22,294 nt of DNA from a bacterium (GTDB taxonomy: Bacteria; Bacillota; Clostridia; Oscillospirales; Acutalibacteraceae), in the NCBI GenBank assembly GCA_004560045.1, contig SFWF01000039.1, forward strand, positions 1 to 22,294, read 5' to 3'. Shown one piece after another: positions 1-7,158 of the stretch. The notes beneath the pieces were generated by a model. That model saw only the letters and a program-made list of their open reading frames with translations. It made no database searches and was not told the origin of the DNA. Each line of letters starts with the position of its first letter. Within the stretch, counting starts at the first letter, position 1. Position numbers and translations under genes: made by a program.

Positions 1-102
1 ATTATATTACAATTCAGTAAGATTACATTCGGGAATCAATTATTCAGTACCAAATCAATTTTTCACTCTTCTATCAGTCCGAAATTCTTGACAAGTTTCA
101 GT

Positions 103-138
103 AAAAAATTCCGCCCACTTTCGTGAACGGAATTTTTT
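103..138 (-). terminator. Rho-independent terminator of the tRNA-Arg transcript
   Basis: Two perfect 11-base inverted arms (103-113 and 128-138) end in runs of A and T. Read on minus, the stem is followed by its own T-rich arm, and it begins directly at the CCA end of tRNA-Arg. A small inner CAC/GTG pairing may close the loop. I see nothing else in positions 1-102, which are AT-rich and non-coding. Confidence 0.8.
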
Positions 139-214
139 GGCGCGCTGAAGATGATTCGAACACCCGACCTTCTGGTCCGTAGCCAGACGCTCTATCCAGC
201 TGAGCTATCAGCGC
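138..214 (-). tRNA. tRNA-Arg (anticodon ACG)
   Basis: A 77-nt cloverleaf reads on minus. The 7-bp acceptor stem is GCGCTGA paired with TCAGCGC, the discriminator base is G, and a genome-encoded CCA occupies 138-140. The D arm contains TAGCTCAGCTGGATAGAGC, the T arm contains GTTCGAATC, and the anticodon loop CTACGGA gives anticodon ACG. A34 is expected to be deaminated to inosine by TadA so that CGU, CGC and CGA are read. The tRNA is transcribed alone, from its own promoter at 247-275 to its own terminator at 103-138. Confidence 0.97.
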
Positions 215-222
215 AATTATTA

Positions 223-275
223 GGCACAATTTCATTGTGCCATAGTATAATACCACAAGCGGGGAAAAAATGCAA
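223..275 (-). promoter_or_regulatory. Promoter of tRNA-Arg with a leader palindrome
   Basis: On minus there is a -35 TTGCAT (270-275), a 17-bp spacer and a -10 TATTAT (247-252). An 8-bp palindrome (GGCACAAT / ATTGTGCC, 223-241) sits between the -10 and the mature tRNA 5' end, so it covers the expected transcription start or the short 5' leader that RNase P removes. Confidence 0.65.
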
Positions 276-318
276 GCATTATTTTTTTAATTTTAAAAAA
301 AAATTCATTTTTTTCCGG

Positions 319-347
319 TTGCAAGTTGTAGCTCTATGTTGTATTAT
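319..347 (+). promoter_or_regulatory. Sigma-A type promoter of the YerB-family lipoprotein gene
   Basis: TTGCAA (319-324) and TATTAT (342-347) are separated by 17 bp, 41 bp ahead of the start codon at 388. They lie in an AT-rich stretch that has no gene of its own. A GGAG ribosome binding site follows at 375-378. Confidence 0.6.
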
Positions 348-387
348 ATACATGTACATATCTTTTTATCGAATGGAGCCATAAAAA

Positions 388-1449
388 ATGCATTTTCCCC
401 GTCTTTTAGCAGTTTTACTTTGTTTTGTATCGATTTTAAGCCTTGCGGCCTGCGGAGGAAGCGGCGACCCCACCGCCGACTCAAGCACCGCCGACAGCAA
501 CGTCACCTCCTCCGAGCCCGAGCCGGTCGACCCCTACGCAAACTGCGTTATAAATCCCCTTACCGGCGAAAAGAAGCTCGACCCCGAGTTCGAGGGCTGC
601 CGCCCCATCGCCTTCTCCATAAACAACATCTATTCGGCGCAGGCTGTGCAGTCGGGACTCGATAAGGCCGACGTTGTTTTCGAAAGCGAGGTCGAGGGAG
701 GAATTACCCGTCTCCTCGCCCTTTTCACCGACCCCTCCGACGTTGGCAAGATCGGAACCATCCGCAGTCTCCGCGTTCCCTTTGCCGAAATGGCAAGAGG
801 TATGAACGCCATCCTCTACTTCCACGGAATGGACAACACCTACTGCCGTCCCCTTCTCCCTTCCCTTGGCCTGAGTTACACGCAGATCGACGACTCCAAA
901 TACGGCTTCCGCGAGAAAAACGGCCACTCCTACGAGCATACCCTTTATACCGACGGCGAAAGGGTAATGAAGCTCACCGAGGCGAAGAAATTCGACACGA
1001 GCGGCGGCAAGGTATGGCTTAACTTCGCCGAAACCGAAGAAAAAACCGCCGCAGGTGAAACGGCCGCCAAAAAGGTAACGGTTAAATTCAACGGCGCCTC
1101 AACCACTCATTTCTTCCTCGACGAGGAAACGGGAAAATATGCCCGTGCAAACAAGAACGGCGATATCTTCAAGACCTACCACACGGGTAAGGAGGAGCAG
1201 TTCACCAACGTCTTCGTTCTTAAAACCTCTATTTATAACTATCCCGACGGAAAGCACCGCGCCATCGACCTTTCCTCGGGCGACGGCTGGTACATATCGG
1301 CAGGCGGAATGACCGAGATCAAATGGAAAAAGGGCAAAGCCTCCGAAAACTTTAAATTTACCGCCGCCGACGGCAGCGAGCTTACCGTAAATCAAGGCAA
1401 TTCCTACGTATGTATTATGAATAATACGGGAGCTTTAACGGTAGAATAG
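388..1449 (+). CDS. DUF3048 (YerB-family) lipoprotein
   Basis: The 353-aa product starts with a lipoprotein signal (hydrophobic residues about 5-20, lipobox LAAC, Cys22 as the lipidation site), so it should be anchored outside the cytoplasmic membrane. After a Ser/Asp/Pro-rich linker, residues about 55-190 carry the DUF3048 hallmarks: NPLTG, GCRPIAFSINN, SGLDKADVVFE, EGGITRLLALF and IGTIRSLR. Residues about 215-350 match the C-terminal half of the family, ending in WKKGK and a late G-S/T-V segment. Bacillus subtilis YerB is the named relative. Its molecular role is not firmly established; a cell-envelope function is inferred from its location. The start is chosen because GGAG lies 9 bases upstream and the signal peptide begins at once. 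It is monocistronic and ends at a bidirectional terminator near 1670-1706. Confidence 0.9.
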   Translation: MHFPRLLAVLLCFVSILSLAACGGSGDPTADSSTADSNVTSSEPEPVDPYANCVINPLTGEKKLDPEFEGCRPIAFSINNIYSAQAVQSGLDKADVVFESEVEGGITRLLALFTDPSDVGKIGTIRSLRVPFAEMARGMNAILYFHGMDNTYCRPLLPSLGLSYTQIDDSKYGFREKNGHSYEHTLYTDGERVMKLTEAKKFDTSGGKVWLNFAETEEKTAAGETAAKKVTVKFNGASTTHFFLDEETGKYARANKNGDIFKTYHTGKEEQFTNVFVLKTSIYNYPDGKHRAIDLSSGDGWYISAGGMTEIKWKKGKASENFKFTAADGSELTVNQGNSYVCIMNNTGALTVE

Positions 1450-1565
1450 GCTCCCTCTAAGGAAAAAACAAGCTCTACGACGCGATTCATTAGGTATTTT
1501 CGATTGGACCTATGCCTTATAAAAATGCAAAATTAAGAGTAACGGATACCGAACGCTTCGCGAGG

Positions 1566-1705
1566 GAAATGGGAAAGGTTAGGGACGAGGGCCCGGGGCC
1601 TAGGGACGAGGGAAGAGGCAAGCGTTGCAGATAAAATTGAAAACTTAAAATTGAAAGCAGAAAATTAAAAACGGATACCGCAAATAAGACTGCTTCGGTA
1701 TCCGT
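1566..1705. repeat. Dispersed intergenic repeat, family A, copy 1
   Basis: This 140-bp unit is clearly related to 14039-14157. The order of blocks is the same: GAAATGGGAAAGGTTAGGG, then GAAGAGGCAAGCG, then ATAAAATTGAAAACTTAAAA, then an A-rich stretch, then a hairpin with arms ACGGATACCG and CGGTATCCGT. Copy 1 has about 21 extra bp made by a tandem TAGGGACGAGG. It has no ORF of its own. Confidence 0.75.
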
Positions 1706-1712
1706 TACTTTT
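1670..1712. terminator. Bidirectional terminator (end of family A repeat)
   Basis: Arms 1670-1680 and 1696-1706 pair perfectly over 11 bp with a 15-base loop. On plus the stem is followed by ACTTTTT, and on minus by TTTTTAATTTT. It can therefore end both the plus lipoprotein transcript and the convergent minus surface-protein transcript. Confidence 0.65.
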
Positions 1713-1766
1713 TACGCACAGCGCTACTAACGCCGTTTATCTTTATTCTGTGTTTTTGCGTTATAG

Positions 1767-2765
1767 CTAACCCTTTTTCTTCATTATAAAGAAGGTTACG
1801 CCAAAGCCTGCGCCTGCCGCCGCGACAGCGATAAGGAGAATTCCCCACCAGGGGAAGCCGCCCTCAGCTCGGTCGTTTTCGCCGCCCGCACCGTCCGAAG
1901 AGGCGCCCGACTCCGAGCCCTCTTTATCGGCCCCGATAGTCGTATCGGAGGAAGGGTCGGTGGAGGCATCCGAGGAGTCCTCCGAGCTGCTCGGGTCGCC
2001 CGTAAGGGGCGACTTTGCGGCAACGAGAACCTTTACGGTACTGCTGTAGGTGATGCCGCCGTTGGCCGACTCTACCTTACAGATATAGTATTTCGAGCTG
2101 GTCGTTTTGGTATCGATAACGAGGGTATCGTTGGTTTCGGTGCCGCGGTTTACGACACGGATGTCCTCGATATTTCCCGAATCGGTCTCGTACCAGGTAA
2201 AGGAAAGCTGAGACCCGTCGACACTCTTGGCAACACAGCGAATTTCGGCAAGATCGTCCTGCTCGACGTTCAGCTCGGTGGGAAATGCGGTTATTTCGGG
2301 GGGCGATTTTTCTCCGCCCACGAAGATCTGAACCTGCTGACTCGTAACGCTGTTGTGGCCGTCCTCGACGCTACACCAGAGATAGGCGCCGTTCAGCTCC
2401 TTTCCGATTCCCTCGAAAATATAGGCGAAGGTTTTATCGTCGAGCTTTCTCGGGCCGTAGGACTCTCCTGCATAGGCCTCCCAGGGCTGCTGTGCAGAGC
2501 CGCTTGCCTTAGAAAGCTCGTAAACGCTACCCTCCCACGACATATACCAGAAGGCCTGAAGATTTTTGCCCTCGGCCTTTACGGTATAGACGGCAACGCT
2601 ATGCTCGGGGTAGGTCGGACGCTGTGGATCAAGGGTTATTACGGGGGCGTCCGACGCCGCAAAAGCAGTTATGCAAAAGAAACTACATATCAGCGCCGCT
2701 ATCGTCAGAAGGCAAAGTGATCTCTTCATCAGTCTCTTCATCGGTCGAAGCTTCCTCTTCGTCAT
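1767..2765 (-). CDS. Membrane-anchored protein with two Ig-like domains
   Basis: The 332-aa product has a basic N-terminus and a signal peptide (cleavage likely after FCITAFA). Two Ig-like beta domains follow at residues about 38-150 and 152-250, each with a central Trp (FWYMS, FTWYE) and a late Tyr-x-Cys (YLWCSV, YYICKV). Then come a Ser/Asp/Gly-rich linker (about 252-300), one transmembrane helix (WWGILLIAVAAAGAGF) and a KKKG stop-transfer end. It should be a type I surface protein; I cannot name its ligand. The start at 2765 has AGAGG 8 bases upstream; in-frame ATGs at 2741 and 2729 are alternatives. Every possible start lies inside the 3' end of the upstream giant gene, so translation is probably coupled. 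The first Ig domain resembles the Ig-like domain of that giant protein. Confidence 0.8.
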   Translation of the reverse strand: MTKRKLRPMKRLMKRSLCLLTIAALICSFFCITAFAASDAPVITLDPQRPTYPEHSVAVYTVKAEGKNLQAFWYMSWEGSVYELSKASGSAQQPWEAYAGESYGPRKLDDKTFAYIFEGIGKELNGAYLWCSVEDGHNSVTSQQVQIFVGGEKSPPEITAFPTELNVEQDDLAEIRCVAKSVDGSQLSFTWYETDSGNIEDIRVVNRGTETNDTLVIDTKTTSSKYYICKVESANGGITYSSTVKVLVAAKSPLTGDPSSSEDSSDASTDPSSDTTIGADKEGSESGASSDGAGGENDRAEGGFPWWGILLIAVAAAGAGFGVTFFIMKKKG

Positions 2766-5700
2766 TTACGGTACCTCTTTTCTTCTTTTTAAGTATTATA
2801 AAGGCCGCCGCGCCGCCTGCCGCCATAAGGCAGACTACGAGAATAATAATTATTACGATAAGCGATCCCGAACCGCCCTTATTATTCTTAAGCTCGCCGG
2901 TTATTATGCATCCGCAGACGTCACATTCCTTGTTGTTATCCTTGTCGACGTGGTCTTCCTTTTCCATGGTCTCGCCGCAACCGCATACGCTCCAATGACC
3001 CTCCTCGTCGTACTGATAGCCTGCGACGGGGGTATGGGTATGGTTGGCGGCAAGGGTTATAACATAGCCGCAGTCCAAACAGGTCTCGTCGGTGTCTTCG
3101 GTGGCGGCTCCGCTTGAGCGGTGAGGTATTACCTCGCTTCTGTAGCCACAGCCCTGAACCTTACATACGTGGGCGTGACCTACCGCATCGAAGAAGCCCC
3201 ATACCTCGGTAGCGAGATTATGGTCGGCAAGCGCTCCGTAGGAAACTCCGCAGTCCTTACACTTTGCCTTTTCGACGCAGGATGCGGTGCCGCCGCTATG
3301 GGCCGCCTTGGAGCCTGCGATCTCCTCGTAGCAAACGGTGCAGACCTTATAGTGATGTGTGGAGTTGGATTTAAGCTCGGAGGGCTTATGACCCTTGGCC
3401 TTAACTATTCCCCAGGAGGAAAGGTTCGAAATCTGCTTTTTGCCTGCCGCGTCCTCGTAGTATTTTTTGCAGGAGGAGCAATGATAATAGGTGTTCTTTC
3501 CTGCCTTGGTGCAGGTAGCGGTAACCTTATTTACCCTTTCCATGGTATGCTCGTGCTTTAATGCCTCGAAGGTATAGGACATTCCCGCGTGGGAGCCGTA
3601 GGAGGAATATTCAACTACCGCCTCGCGACCGTTAATGGTGGCCATCATTGCGTCTTCCTCAACGAAATCGTAGCCTACCTTGGAGCGGAAATGAATCGTA
3701 ACCTTATAGACGTGACCCTCCTTATATTCCTGACCGACGCCGCCCGGGACGAAGCGCTTGCTTGCCGTTACGTCGTACCATTCGACGCCGTTTTGCCGAT
3801 AGGCGCTTACGCCGTCGCTGTAGTAGCTTTTGCCGTCGAACTTGGTGTAGTCGGGCTTTTTGCCGATCACGGGGACGTCGATATTAAAGGTAAGGCTTCG
3901 GATATAGGGCGAATCGCTTCCCCAACCGTAGCCGCAGTTGTCGCAGGTAAGGTCGCGGTTGCCGTCTATATGCTTGGTGGTCTCCTGCGCGCCACAGCCT
4001 GCTACGGTGCAGGTATGACGGTGATAAACGTCGTTTATCTTGCCCCATTTGCTCCAGGCGTGGTCGCCCTTGGGCAGATTATAGCCGTATTTTGTTATCT
4101 GATTGCAGGCAAGGCATTTCCAGTCGCCGGTATAGCCCTTGGTCTGACAGTTAGCCTTTTTAGCGTTTATAAGCTGAAGCTTGGTATGTCTCGGAGCAAG
4201 TATCTCGCCCTCCTTAAGCAGTGCGCCGCAGGAGCAGTAAAGATCGCCGCTGTAGCCGAACTTGGTGCAGGTAACGGCAACGGCCTTTTTAAGGGTAGTT
4301 TTGCCGTTATGCTCCTTGGAGGTGGATTTTCCTCTTACCGTCTTTTTACAGTGGTCACAGCGATAGGTTCCCTCGTAGCCACGCTGCTCGCAGGTTCCCT
4401 TTTTGGCCGTTCCCGCAATAAGGGTCAGCTTTCCGGTATGCTTTTTGCCGCCCTCTATTGTCTCGCCGTATTTTATAATTCCCTCACAGTCGGCACAGAC
4501 CGTATCACCGGTATAGCCGTCGAAGGTACAGATGGGGTCTACCTTGCCCTTTATTCTCGTGGCTCCCGTATGCTTACATTCACCCGAGGCGATAACGGGG
4601 GTAAAGGTAAGTATTCCGCCGCCCGTTCCGCCCGCAAAGGAGGGCACCGTAAGGGTCCATTTAAGCTCGTTTCCTGCCTTGGTAAGCTTGAAATCCTTGG
4701 TTACGTCCGTATCTACGACGGTTCCCGACGGAGCACGGTTACAGTGGTAGCGTACCTTCCAGCCGGTTATCTTCGGATTCTTCCTTTTAAGGATTTCCTG
4801 CTTATAATAAGTCGAAGGAGAAAATCCGATGGTGAGCTTTGTTCCCTTTACCACCACGTCACAGCTTGCATAACCGCCCTCAACGTAAACGAGATTGTTG
4901 CTTTGGGTCCATTTCGCATCCACCATCTGATTCTTGGAGGGGTTATAGGTCTGAAGCTTTTTGGTGGAGCTGTAGCCGCAGATCTGACACTCCTGATAGG
5001 GAAGACCCGTTTTGTTGGAGGTGCTGTAGGGGGTTCCGTGGTTCTGCCAGCCCATTTTATCGTGAGCCTCAAGGGTGGTTTTAGTACAGCCCGGCCATAA
5101 GCACTTAAGCTTGTGCTGATTCTCGTCCTTAAAGGAGGTATCTACCTCACATTCGTAGGTTTTGGGGTCGTAGAAAAAGTGATCGTGGTTGAGAATATAG
5201 TTTTTAAAGCCACAATGGATACATCTCCTCTCTACCCACTTTACCCCCGTCTTGCGGTCGGCAATAACGCGGGTCTGCTTGGAATAGCTGTGGGGCGTGA
5301 GCTTCTGCTCCTCACAGCCGTCTCCGACACAGTACGAATAGTGACCCTTGAAGGCATATACGCTGATATTGTTACCCGTTCCCGACTGATGAATGGTGTC
5401 GGTGAGAGCGCCCTTTTGAGCGACGTAGTTTTTATAGATATGACGGGCCTTAAGATATACGGTGTTTGAGGTTACCTTGTTGCCCTTTTTGTCGGTTATA
5501 ACACAGCGGTAGGCGTAGCTTACATAGCAAGCATCTACCGGTACGGTAAGGGTAAGGGCGTTGGTCGAAGTACCCTTGATATAGCCCGTAAAGGAATCGG
5601 GAATATCCTTAAGGGCGACCCATTTTCCGCCGTTTGCCTGCTTGTACCACTGAAAGCTTAAATTCGAGGTTCCCTTGGCCGCAACCGTAAAGGTTATGCG

Positions 5701-7032
5701 GTTATTGTCGGGATAGGTCGGGTCGGTCTTGTCCTCGATCAGATGATCGCTCACCTTTGCCACGCGACTATCGGGCTGTTTAAGGATAAGAATGGTCTTC
5801 TGGCTGTCGAAGCCGCAGACGATACAAACTCCGTACTTATCGTAGACGTGGGCCGCCTTGGAGGATATATGAGAGGTGCTGTCGCAGTAGCGGCAGTTTC
5901 TCCAGTGATGGGTATCATTCATATCCCATGTGCTCTGAGGATTAGCGCCGTGTGAGCCGGTGGCATTTTTATGAGCCGAGGCGATATGCTTTTCTATATC
6001 GGCGTCGTTTATGCATCGGTCGTCACAGTCACAGCCCGCTTGCTCGAGGCGAAGCTTACAGCAGTTTTTACAAAGCAGATCGCCTGCATCTTCACAGTCT
6101 TCGCAGACATCGCTATTATGGAAGCAGTCGCCGCAGTCCTCGCAGAAATGAAAGTCGTAATCGCCGTCCTCGATGCAGACGGGAGGGGTGTCGGAGCACT
6201 CGGAATTGCTCTCACAGCACTCGAGGCAGAGCTCGCAGGTGTCGCAGCGGTCCACCTCGCAGAAGGCCGTTCCGCAGTCGGGGCAGAGATGGTCGTACCA
6301 ATCGGCGCTTTCTACGCAGTATTCCTGGCAGGAGCAGCCCTCGGCATCGGCGTTATCCCGACAGCAGTAAACGCAAAGCTCGCAGTCGTCACAAAGCTCT
6401 ATTCCGTCATCGAAGAGACATTCTTCGCACTGCTCACATATAATACAGCACTCCTCGCAGTGGTCAAAGCCGAAGGCACATTGCTCGGTGGTGCTGTAGC
6501 AGTTGCCGCACTCTGCGCAGTGCATATTTTCGATTCCAAAACAGTCTTCGCAGAAGCCGCAGCCGTCACAGAGACCGCCCATACAGTCGCCGCAGAGTCC
6601 GCAGGAGCCGCAAAGCTCCTCCTCCGAGAAAAAGTAACATTCACCGCAACCGAGGCAGTGCCAGCCGTTGCTTGCGTAGCAATCCTCGCAGGCCATACAT
6701 TCGAGGCAAAAGACGGTCTCGCTGAAGCAGTTTCCGCACTCGTTACAGTGGGTTTCCACAAAGCAGGTTGAATTGGTACATTCGATACTGCAGGCACCGC
6801 ACATTCCGCAACAGTATTCGTCCCAGTGATAGTGGTCACAGTTCCAGCATTCCATACCGTCCTCATAGTCGGCAAGAACGCTGATGACCGAAGCAGGAAC
6901 TACGCTTACAAGCATTACAAGCGCAAGAAGGCCTCCTACGATTTTTTCCAAAATTTGTTTTTCATACCTCTGCTCCCCTCTCGGACCGCTTGACCCAAGC
7001 CGTCCAATATTGTATAATATATCAAAATACAT
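2683..7032 (-). CDS. Giant cysteine-rich, repeat-containing surface protein
   Basis: The open frame spans 1,449 codons. Order: signal peptide core at about 31-54; an extremely Cys-rich, acidic region at 62-340 with about 65 Cys in CxxC and CxxCxxC strings (HCNECGNCF, HCAECGNCY, FCEDCGDCF); an HHWRNCRYC...CIVCG unit (375-407); an Ig-like domain (about 414-530, FQWYK...YRC); further Cys/His modules; four tandem repeats of about 45-55 aa with C-x3-GY-x-G and CxxC cores (about 818-990); more CxxC/His modules; a transmembrane helix (about 1388-1410), KKKK and a cytoplasmic acidic tail. The architecture indicates a type I surface protein; metal binding or disulfide cross-linking by the Cys region is inference. 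The ATG at 7032 is doubtful because it sits about 5 bases after a strong -10. The better start is the ATG at 6965 with a strong RBS, which is out of frame by one base at an A6 tract (6942-6947). TTG at 6951 is a weaker in-frame option. Confidence 0.82.
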   Translation of the reverse strand: MYFDILYNIGRLGSSGPRGEQRYEKQILEKIVGGLLALVMLVSVVPASVISVLADYEDGMECWNCDHYHWDEYCCGMCGACSIECTNSTCFVETHCNECGNCFSETVFCLECMACEDCYASNGWHCLGCGECYFFSEEELCGSCGLCGDCMGGLCDGCGFCEDCFGIENMHCAECGNCYSTTEQCAFGFDHCEECCIICEQCEECLFDDGIELCDDCELCVYCCRDNADAEGCSCQEYCVESADWYDHLCPDCGTAFCEVDRCDTCELCLECCESNSECSDTPPVCIEDGDYDFHFCEDCGDCFHNSDVCEDCEDAGDLLCKNCCKLRLEQAGCDCDDRCINDADIEKHIASAHKNATGSHGANPQSTWDMNDTHHWRNCRYCDSTSHISSKAAHVYDKYGVCIVCGFDSQKTILILKQPDSRVAKVSDHLIEDKTDPTYPDNNRITFTVAAKGTSNLSFQWYKQANGGKWVALKDIPDSFTGYIKGTSTNALTLTVPVDACYVSYAYRCVITDKKGNKVTSNTVYLKARHIYKNYVAQKGALTDTIHQSGTGNNISVYAFKGHYSYCVGDGCEEQKLTPHSYSKQTRVIADRKTGVKWVERRCIHCGFKNYILNHDHFFYDPKTYECEVDTSFKDENQHKLKCLWPGCTKTTLEAHDKMGWQNHGTPYSTSNKTGLPYQECQICGYSSTKKLQTYNPSKNQMVDAKWTQSNNLVYVEGGYASCDVVVKGTKLTIGFSPSTYYKQEILKRKNPKITGWKVRYHCNRAPSGTVVDTDVTKDFKLTKAGNELKWTLTVPSFAGGTGGGILTFTPVIASGECKHTGATRIKGKVDPICTFDGYTGDTVCADCEGIIKYGETIEGGKKHTGKLTLIAGTAKKGTCEQRGYEGTYRCDHCKKTVRGKSTSKEHNGKTTLKKAVAVTCTKFGYSGDLYCSCGALLKEGEILAPRHTKLQLINAKKANCQTKGYTGDWKCLACNQITKYGYNLPKGDHAWSKWGKINDVYHRHTCTVAGCGAQETTKHIDGNRDLTCDNCGYGWGSDSPYIRSLTFNIDVPVIGKKPDYTKFDGKSYYSDGVSAYRQNGVEWYDVTASKRFVPGGVGQEYKEGHVYKVTIHFRSKVGYDFVEEDAMMATINGREAVVEYSSYGSHAGMSYTFEALKHEHTMERVNKVTATCTKAGKNTYYHCSSCKKYYEDAAGKKQISNLSSWGIVKAKGHKPSELKSNSTHHYKVCTVCYEEIAGSKAAHSGGTASCVEKAKCKDCGVSYGALADHNLATEVWGFFDAVGHAHVCKVQGCGYRSEVIPHRSSGAATEDTDETCLDCGYVITLAANHTHTPVAGYQYDEEGHWSVCGCGETMEKEDHVDKDNNKECDVCGCIITGELKNNKGGSGSLIVIIIILVVCLMAAGGAAAFIILKKKKRGTVNDEEEASTDEETDEEITLPSDDSGADM
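6936..6980 (-). other. Out-of-frame signal-peptide start ahead of the Cys-rich gene (A6 frame break)
   Basis: On minus, GGGGAGCAGAGG precedes an ATG at 6965-6963 that encodes MKNKFWKKS and then stops at 6936-6938. If the A6 run at 6942-6947 had one more A, the reading would continue as MKNKFWKKIVGGLLALVMLV, a textbook signal peptide joined to the giant protein. This is the only strong ribosome binding site near the gene start. See the findings for the possible explanations. Confidence 0.7.
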
Positions 7033-7036
7033 TATA

Positions 7037-7065
7037 ATTATATCTGTTCCCCCTTCTTATGTCAC
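7037..7065 (-). promoter_or_regulatory. Promoter of the Cys-rich/Ig-like operon
   Basis: On minus, GTGACA (7060-7065), a 17-bp spacer and a perfect TATAAT (7037-7042). Transcription should start near 7029-7031, which falls on the ATG at 7032 and leaves a normal leader of about 65 nt to the ATG at 6965. A GGTGTGG motif (minus strand, 7065-7071) abuts the -35 box. Confidence 0.65.
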
Positions 7066-7132
7066 CACACCTGAAGCTTAAAAAGTGTGGGATATGAAAA
7101 ATTTTTTAAAAAAGTGTGGGAAAAAGTGTGGG
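7065..7132. promoter_or_regulatory. Cluster of GTGTGG motifs between divergent genes (candidate operators)
   Basis: Three direct copies of AAAGTGTGGG lie on plus, with GTGTGGG at 7085-7091, 7114-7120 and 7126-7132. One inverted GTGTGG copy lies on minus at 7065-7070, beside the -35 of the surface-protein promoter. The copies start 29 and 12 bp apart. They could be binding sites for the adjacent LuxR-type regulator; this is inference from repetition and position. A possible plus promoter (TTGTAT 7010-7015, 17-bp spacer, TATAAT 7033-7038) lies upstream. Confidence 0.45.
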
Positions 7133-7158
7133 GCGTCGCCCCGTCAGAGGAGAAATCT

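Larger units (their letters stand above)
1450..1766. other. Intergenic region between convergent genes; no gene
   Basis: About 320 bp separates the YerB-family gene from the convergent Ig-like gene. I see no coding sequence. It holds one copy of a dispersed repeat (1566-1705) and a terminator. A second copy of the left terminator arm (1539-1552) lies ahead of the repeat and could pair with the same right arm (1695-1708) over 14 bp. Confidence 0.7.

Noticed and set aside
3121..5100. Long plus-strand open frames of 146 and 503 codons
   Set aside because: They are antisense to the giant Cys-rich gene, with no ribosome binding sites and no domain resemblance. The minus frame has a signal peptide, repeats and a membrane anchor. 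The plus frames stay open because of base composition.
5971..6771. Plus-strand frame of 266 codons opposite the Cys region
   Set aside because: An Ala/Val-rich mirror of the repeated TGC/GAG codons on minus. It has no start signals or recognisable motif.
7087..7158. GTG start at 7087 for the regulator
   Set aside because: It would begin inside the GTGTGG repeats and add 24 residues before a clear MKKRLLKTVALIL start that has a strong ribosome binding site.
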